DNA from: a bacterium
GTDB taxonomy: Bacteria; Electryoneota; RPQS01
Assembly: GCA_013360195.1 (NCBI GenBank)
Contig: JABWCQ010000014.1
Location: forward strand, 35,738 to 99,737
Direction: 5' to 3'
Length of the DNA: 64,000 nucleotides
Shown here: positions 59,787 to 64,000 of the stretch, one piece after another
How the letters are laid out: each line of letters begins with the position of its first letter
How positions within the stretch are numbered: the first letter of the stretch is position 1
Program-made: the position numbers and the translations under genes
The notes under the pieces: model-generated
What the model was told of the DNA's origin: nothing
The model's input: only the letters and a program-made list of their open reading frames with translations
Database searches by the model: none

Positions 59787-60380
59787 ATGAAGCTACGACT
59801 ATTGGTTGCAACTCTGTTAACGCTGATCGGTTCCAGCTTAGCGGAAAATACGAATTTCCAGCTTGAGACAACAGGGGGGAAGCAACTTGTGCAGTTCATC
59901 TCCGACGCGCCGTTGGAGAAGATCGTCGGGCGGACGTCGGCGGCCAGCGGGTCGCTGTCTTTGGACTTAAGTTCGCTGACCACCGGTGCCGGGGGGACTA
60001 TCCGGGTGGATTTGCGGGAGTTGGATACGGGGCTGTCGCTGCGGAATCAGCATATGCGGGAAAATCATTTGCATACAAATGAATATCCGCAAGCGGTGTT
60101 CACCGTGACGTCAGTGGTCTCCGCGGAGCCTTCGAACATTTCGGGAGGCGGCACAGCCCACACACTGCTGCGCGGCGAGCTTGAATTGCACGGTGTCAAG
60201 AAGCAGTATGAGATGCTGGGAACCATCAGTTACGATTCAGCGACGGGAAAGTTGACGGGGCGGTACAAGTGGAACGTGCTTCTGCAGGATCACCAGATTC
60301 CCCGGCCGGAGTTTTTATTCATGAAATTGTCTGAGACACAGCAAATTACAGTCGAATTAGAATTCAGCAAAAGCAAATAG
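59787..60380 (+). CDS. YceI-family secreted protein
   Basis: A 197-residue protein with signal peptide (MKLRLLVATLLTLIGSSLAEN). The lipocalin-like YceI barrel is recognisable from QFISDAPLEKIVGRTSAASG, VDLRELDTGLSLRNQHMREN and the YPQAVFTV segment. YceI proteins bind polyisoprenoids or other lipids in the periplasm. A GGAGGGA ribosome site precedes the ATG. It lies 22 bases after the HU gene. Confidence 0.9.
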   Translation: MKLRLLVATLLTLIGSSLAENTNFQLETTGGKQLVQFISDAPLEKIVGRTSAASGSLSLDLSSLTTGAGGTIRVDLRELDTGLSLRNQHMRENHLHTNEYPQAVFTVTSVVSAEPSNISGGGTAHTLLRGELELHGVKKQYEMLGTISYDSATGKLTGRYKWNVLLQDHQIPRPEFLFMKLSETQQITVELEFSKSK

Positions 60381-60389
60381 GAGTAACAG

Positions 60390-60722
60390 ATGGCGAAGGG
60401 TCATGGGGAAATCCTCATCCTCACCACAATTGCGCATACGGAAACGGCAACGGATTTTATTAAAGGGCTTGTGGAAAAAAGGCTTGCGGCCTGTGTGACA
60501 AGATTGCCGGGTGCACACTCTCTTTATCATTGGGAGTCGAACGAATTGACCGATGATCCGGAACTCGTGTTACTGATAAAGTCTCATCATTCACGATTGG
60601 CGGAGATTGAAAAGTATTTTGAGGACGAGCATCCCTATACGGTCCCGGAATTGCTAGTGTTTGATATAGACCATATCGGCGATGCCTATCGCGGCTGGCT
60701 GATGAAGGAGATCGGCTTGTAG
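60390..60722 (+). CDS. cutA: CutA-family divalent-cation tolerance protein
   Basis: A 110-residue trimeric ferredoxin-fold protein. KGLVEKRLAACVTRLPGAHSL contains the conserved Cys, and LLIKSHHSRLAEIEKYFEDEHPYTVPELLVFDI is the family signature. CutA has been linked to copper tolerance, but its molecular role is unclear. It follows the YceI gene by 9 bases. Confidence 0.93.
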   Translation: MAKGHGEILILTTIAHTETATDFIKGLVEKRLAACVTRLPGAHSLYHWESNELTDDPELVLLIKSHHSRLAEIEKYFEDEHPYTVPELLVFDIDHIGDAYRGWLMKEIGL

Positions 60723-60791
60723 AGATGGGAACGGCCGTCAGCGTTTGAGCGTTCAAGGAGTACGCAGGAACGAAAGGAAAGCAGGTGAGAG

Positions 60792-61121
60792 ATGCCACAG
60801 ACAACGACCACACCGCCGCAGGGAAAAAACCTGTGGGATGACGTTCGCGAAACGGTACTTGCAGGCTTGAAGGATTGGAAGGATCGCGGCGACGAGTTTG
60901 CGCGGCAGGGACGGATTCGTATGGACGAGTTGCAGACGGAGCGGCGACTCCGCGGCGCGCATGAGGCCTTGGGTGCGAAGTGTCACGCGCTGCTGTCAAA
61001 CGGCGAAGCGGTGACGATGGAGCATCCGGTGGTGAGCCAGCTAAGTCAGCGAGTCCGCTACTATCAGGATGAGCTTGCACGACTCAGAAGCGAGCGCGCG
61101 ACGCACGCTGAAGCGCAGTAG
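60792..61121 (+). CDS. Small helical protein of unknown function
   Basis: A 109-residue charged, mainly helical protein with coiled-coil-like segments (ETVLAGLKDWKDRGDEFARQ, VRYYQDELARLRSERA). No signal peptide. I recognise no family. It is preceded by a GTGAGAG sequence and ends before a terminator. Confidence 0.65.
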   Translation: MPQTTTTPPQGKNLWDDVRETVLAGLKDWKDRGDEFARQGRIRMDELQTERRLRGAHEALGAKCHALLSNGEAVTMEHPVVSQLSQRVRYYQDELARLRSERATHAEAQ

Positions 61122-61184
61122 AACTGTCACTCACGAGTCGCTGTAGCGGACGAAGTGTTCGCGGCGGTGAACTCTAATCATAAA

Positions 61185-61219
61185 TGAGGCGAGCCAAATG
61201 GCTCGCCTTGTGTGTATTT
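61185..61219 (+). terminator. Hairpin of repeat family H, copy 1
   Basis: AGGCGAGCC-AAAT-GGCTCGCCT followed by TGTGTGTATTT. It works as a plausible terminator for the plus-strand gene. A second copy is at 63564. Confidence 0.8.
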
Positions 61220-61241
61220 GAGGTGCGGCTCGAAGCTCCGC

Positions 61242-62918
61242 CTACTTAAGGAATACAACCTTGTTTGCAACGGAATAGTGGGCGTCGCGCGTCATCAAGA
61301 AGTAGATTCCGCTTGCCAAAGTCGCCGGCGCGGGAAACGAAAGACTTCCACCGGACGTGGAGCCAACATGCAACACAGCGCACTCACGTCCAAGCAAGTC
61401 AAACAATGCAATCTTGAAATCATCGCGAGCGAACCCCGCTAAGTCAATTCTCAAAGTTGAATTGAATGGATTCGGATAGACGGACAATATCTGCCATGTC
61501 GCAGGAATTGAAGGTCGTCCCGGATTGTCAGGGACATTGGAATGCGCTGTGTCAGGCGGCGAGGTCAACCACGGCTCAAACTCTATGTTGTTGATGTAAA
61601 TTGTATCTCCTTGACCATTCGGGTTCAAATTGTAATGATACGGACCGGTTTCGTGTCCCCAAAAATTATGTCGAGCGATGACTGTAGACGGAAGGGGCAC
61701 AAAGGGATCGTATGCAATCACCGGGCTCGAGTTTCCCTGGATCAAGTTCGAGTCCATGCGTACTGATGAACCTTGCGCGTTTGTAAGATCAATAACCGAC
61801 GCGTAGTTTGGGTCGGTGGTTTCCTTTCGGTTGTCTCGAAACACATTGTGATGAAAGCGAATGGAGCCTTGCGGAAAGAGCGGTGCACCACGTTCTCCGT
61901 AGCAGTCTCGCACGATATTGTAGCATACCTCACCTTCGCAATTCCAGAAATAGACGGAGCCGATCCGGTCAGTCATCGTATGGGACTCGATAATGTTTCC
62001 GGTGAAAAACGGTTGACCAAACCGGCGAAAGTCATGAATCCATATTGCAGGGTCATTGGTCGTATTATTGCGGAAGACGTTGTTGCGAACATAAACAGCT
62101 CCAGCGGAAATCAAGTGACAGGTTCCAAAGAACTCGCTACTCCGATGATTCCCGTTGCCCTCAAAAACGCATCCCTGCACAATCGAGTTCACTCCACTGA
62201 TTTCAACAGCAGCAAGAGACGCCGCACAACTGCGAAGGGTACAAGAAAGCAAAGTTGTTGAGGTGCTGAGGTTGGTTAAACCGCCACCAGTGCCATTGCT
62301 TGTGCACGCCTCGAAAGTAACGAATTCCAACGATGCCGCACCAGTTCGGATAACTGCTCCTCCTCCATAGTATTCCGCGCGACAATTGGTAATACGAGAA
62401 TATCGCAGTTCAATCTGAATTTCGTCGGGAGATTGGTTTTCCGTGATACAGAAGACACCTCCGCCCCATTCCGCCCCAGATGCTTCAATACAACAATTTC
62501 TTATCGAAATCCTTCCTTGTGTAACATGAATCGCTCCGCCAGCAATGTAGTTAACGTCATCCGTGTGCCATATTGTGCCGTGTCCGTTTCGAAGTGTAAG
62601 CCCGAGCAATGACAGACTATCCGTTGTCGGCAGTGACGAAACAACGCAGCTTTGCGTATCAGCAACAGCGGCATGAGCGTCGATGACCGTCCCGGAAATA
62701 TGGGACGTGTCGGCATCTAAAATGAAGCGACTTGCAAGCACAACCGAGTGATTGAGTACACGCACACTTTCAAAGTACACACCATCGTTGAGCAACAACG
62801 TATCTCCTGCTGCGGAACTCCGGATCGCCTCACTGATGGATTCACCCGGATTCAGCTCAATAATCGCAGCCCGGTGCACTTTCACGCACAGAAGCAGCAG
62901 CAGAAGGAGAAAAGCCAT
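61242..62918 (-). CDS. Secreted beta-helix protein with T9SS sorting domain
   Basis: A 558-residue exported protein. Signal peptide MAFLLLLLLLCVKVHRAA, then INPGE-like NPGESISEAIRSSAAGDTLLL, the N-cap of a right-handed parallel beta-helix with many rungs (GGGVFCITEN, GGGAVIRTG, GTGGGLTNLST), a conserved end block HNFWGHETGPYHYNLNPNGQ GDT, and a type-A sorting domain (LSVYPNPFNSTLRIDLAG, SGIYFLMTRD). It probably works on or binds polysaccharide outside the cell, which is inference from fold. ATG at 62918 gives the signal peptide. Confidence 0.9.
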   Translation of the reverse strand: MAFLLLLLLLCVKVHRAAIIELNPGESISEAIRSSAAGDTLLLNDGVYFESVRVLNHSVVLASRFILDADTSHISGTVIDAHAAVADTQSCVVSSLPTTDSLSLLGLTLRNGHGTIWHTDDVNYIAGGAIHVTQGRISIRNCCIEASGAEWGGGVFCITENQSPDEIQIELRYSRITNCRAEYYGGGAVIRTGAASLEFVTFEACTSNGTGGGLTNLSTSTTLLSCTLRSCAASLAAVEISGVNSIVQGCVFEGNGNHRSSEFFGTCHLISAGAVYVRNNVFRNNTTNDPAIWIHDFRRFGQPFFTGNIIESHTMTDRIGSVYFWNCEGEVCYNIVRDCYGERGAPLFPQGSIRFHHNVFRDNRKETTDPNYASVIDLTNAQGSSVRMDSNLIQGNSSPVIAYDPFVPLPSTVIARHNFWGHETGPYHYNLNPNGQGDTIYINNIEFEPWLTSPPDTAHSNVPDNPGRPSIPATWQILSVYPNPFNSTLRIDLAGFARDDFKIALFDLLGRECAVLHVGSTSGGSLSFPAPATLASGIYFLMTRDAHYSVANKVVFLK

Positions 62919-62938
62919 GCGAGACCTTCGGAAGTCAG

Positions 62939-63373
62939 TCACTGTCCTTGGTTTTGCGGGCATATCGCCTGTTGCATGTATGAGCTGCTGTTGTCCCAAC
63001 AGATGATTGTGGCAGTCCCGGCCGAGACCTGCGCCCAAGTATCAAACTGTGCTGCTCCCGCGCCAACTTGTACCCATCCCGTATCACACATGGATGCAGG
63101 ATAGTGAACAGTTGGGCGCTCTACTCTAACGACTGCTCGTAATCGACCGTCCTGCTTAATCTCACCGTATGCACCACCGATTGTCGGTGCGCTTGCATAC
63201 AGATATCGTTCTCCGCTGTACGTCCCGGGAATACTCTCCGGACTGTAATCCCCTGTCTGTGTGTACTCATGCTTGGATTCCCAACCAACAGCATCCAATG
63301 TCAAACCATTCGTGACAACGAGAACAAACCCGAACATTACTGCAAACTGCGACTTTCTAATTCTCCACTTCAT
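62939..63373 (-). CDS. Small secreted protein of unknown function
   Basis: A 144-residue protein with basic N terminus and a hydrophobic signal-like segment (FAVMFGFVLVVTNGLTLDA). The mature region is rich in Tyr, Gly, Thr and Ser (YSPESIPGTYSGERYLYASA) and has two Cys. It has GAGGAG before the ATG at 63373 and a promoter 60 bases upstream. It shares a transcript with the beta-helix gene 20 bases downstream. No family was recognised. Confidence 0.65.
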   Translation of the reverse strand: MKWRIRKSQFAVMFGFVLVVTNGLTLDAVGWESKHEYTQTGDYSPESIPGTYSGERYLYASAPTIGGAYGEIKQDGRLRAVVRVERPTVHYPASMCDTGWVQVGAGAAQFDTWAQVSAGTATIICWDNSSSYMQQAICPQNQGQ

Positions 63374-63429
63374 AACAGCGCTCCTCAAATTGTTACCTCC
63401 GGCGTCGTGCGCGAAGGGTAACAACAATA

Positions 63430-63458
63430 TAATATATGCCCCCTCGTCCGTTTGTCAA
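63430..63458 (-). promoter_or_regulatory. Promoter of the secreted protein/beta-helix genes
   Basis: The minus strand has TTGACAAACGGACG and, 16-18 bases after TTGACA, TATATT/TATTAT. The -35 block is the same 14 bases as in the phage-module promoter. Confidence 0.6.
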
Positions 63459-63537
63459 GAGGTTTGTGGCATAATCACAAAGTTTTCTTGACCCGCTAAG
63501 TTGCGCAAAAACAGTTGAGTGTTTCTTAAGTGTGAAC

Positions 63538-64000
63538 TCATTTACGCACTCTTCCTGGACAATTGAGGCGAGCCAAATGGCTCGCCTTGTGTGTATTTTG
63601 CAGAATGCCTTGAACGCCGCTCGCTTGAGACTTTGGCTGCCAATCTCGAATGTGCACACCTTTGTTCATTCTGCCGCTAAAAACCGTTTCAACGCGCCGA
63701 CCCGTCAAATCAAAAATGTCAAGTGTTATCTCCTGATCGTGCAGCAGCACAAACTCAATCGTGACAGTACTGTTGAAGGGATTGGGGTAGGCGTTGCCGA
63801 TGAAGGTTGCAGGAATCTCAACCGGCTCGCGCGGCTCAGGTGCCGCAGAGAAAAAGCTTGTGTCTACTTCCCACGGTTCGTAAACGAGTCGATACGATAC
63901 AGTATCTCCTTGGCCAAATGGATTTCTCACGGAATCGTACGGGCCCGACTCGTGTCCCCAGAAATTATTCTGCACATACCCTTGCGCTTGACCACCGCCC
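63538..64000 (-). CDS. Beta-helix T9SS protein, 5' part outside the window, sorting domain damaged
   Basis: The visible 154 residues match the end of the protein encoded at 61242: NNFWGHESGPYDSVRNPFGQ GDT corresponds to HNFWGHETGPYHYNLNPNGQ GDT, then AYPNPFNSTVTIEFVLL and IFDLTGRRVETVFSG begin a type-A sorting domain. After SQASGV the expected YFVRL ... LLK ending is missing; the frame instead reads QGILQNTHKASHLARLNCPG from the hairpin repeat of family H. The sorting signal is therefore cut short by about 20 residues and export may fail. Confidence 0.8.
   Translation of the reverse strand, partial: GGGQAQGYVQNNFWGHESGPYDSVRNPFGQGDTVSYRLVYEPWEVDTSFFSAAPEPREPVEIPATFIGNAYPNPFNSTVTIEFVLLHDQEITLDIFDLTGRRVETVFSGRMNKGVHIRDWQPKSQASGVQGILQNTHKASHLARLNCPGRVRK
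63564..63599. repeat. Hairpin repeat of family H, copy 2
   Basis: AGGCGAGCC-AAAT-GGCTCGCCT and TGTGTGTATTTT, the same as the terminator at 61185, here inside the 3' end of a minus-strand gene. Confidence 0.88.

Overview
The window looks like a chromosomal piece of a bacterium of the FCB supergroup (Bacteroidetes/Ignavibacteria/Zixibacteria/KSB1-like lineages). Five complete secreted proteins and one truncated one end in a type IX secretion (T9SS) type-A sorting domain with the YPNPFN signature. Lipoproteins are common, coding density is high, and promoters are of the TTGACA/TATAAT type. There is no rRNA or tRNA, so the exact phylum cannot be fixed from the sequence.

Layout. 1-2.8 kb: a large secreted Cys-rich protein. 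2.8-7.9 kb: a minus-strand phage-like structural module (orf125, capsid-cement-like, major-capsid-like, orf122, orf274, small and large terminase) with one promoter and no portal, protease, tail or integrase. 8-15 kb: a lipoprotein, a GT-C membrane glycosyltransferase, an ORF6N protein and a cytochrome P450 with its 3Fe-4S ferredoxin, set among dense short palindromic repeats. 15-21.4 kb: an accessory island with Fic, a nuclease-like protein, a zinc-ribbon membrane protein, glmL, a DUF1016 gene fused to a second copy of the glmL 3' end, and an AAA+ ATPase. 21.4-33 kb: metabolic and envelope genes on the plus strand (aldo/keto reductase, lipoproteins, methyltransferase, a caspase-like lipoprotein, TerC, SDR, pyrophosphatase, dienelactone hydrolase) followed by T9SS-exported proteins. 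33-38 kb: DUF302 protein, superoxide dismutase, M1 aminopeptidase, VOC protein. 37.7-39.2 kb: arsR-arsM arsenic methylation pair with a visible operator. 39.3-57 kb: a long minus-strand run with FG-GAP and Ycf48-like T9SS proteins, sugar-nucleotide and glycosyltransferase genes, a SpoIIE phosphatase, carbonic anhydrase, and etfB and etfA separated by a HincII-like restriction-modification pair and other genes. 57.3-61.1 kb: M23 peptidase, AbrB-like, FmdB zinc ribbons, HU, YceI, CutA. 61.2-64 kb: paralogous beta-helix T9SS proteins.

The most unusual material is in the accessory stretches. At least eight families of short inverted repeats occur in mosaics; some sit directly before start codons, one is read in frame inside the terminase gene, and one has replaced the end of a T9SS sorting domain. 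Three sporadically distributed gene families (ORF6N, Fic, DUF1016) each carry a strong inverted-repeat signature in or just before the gene. The DUF1016 gene has lost its expected nuclease half and ends in a duplicated glmL tail. The capsid/terminase module has no portal gene, so it is either a relic or something other than a normal prophage.
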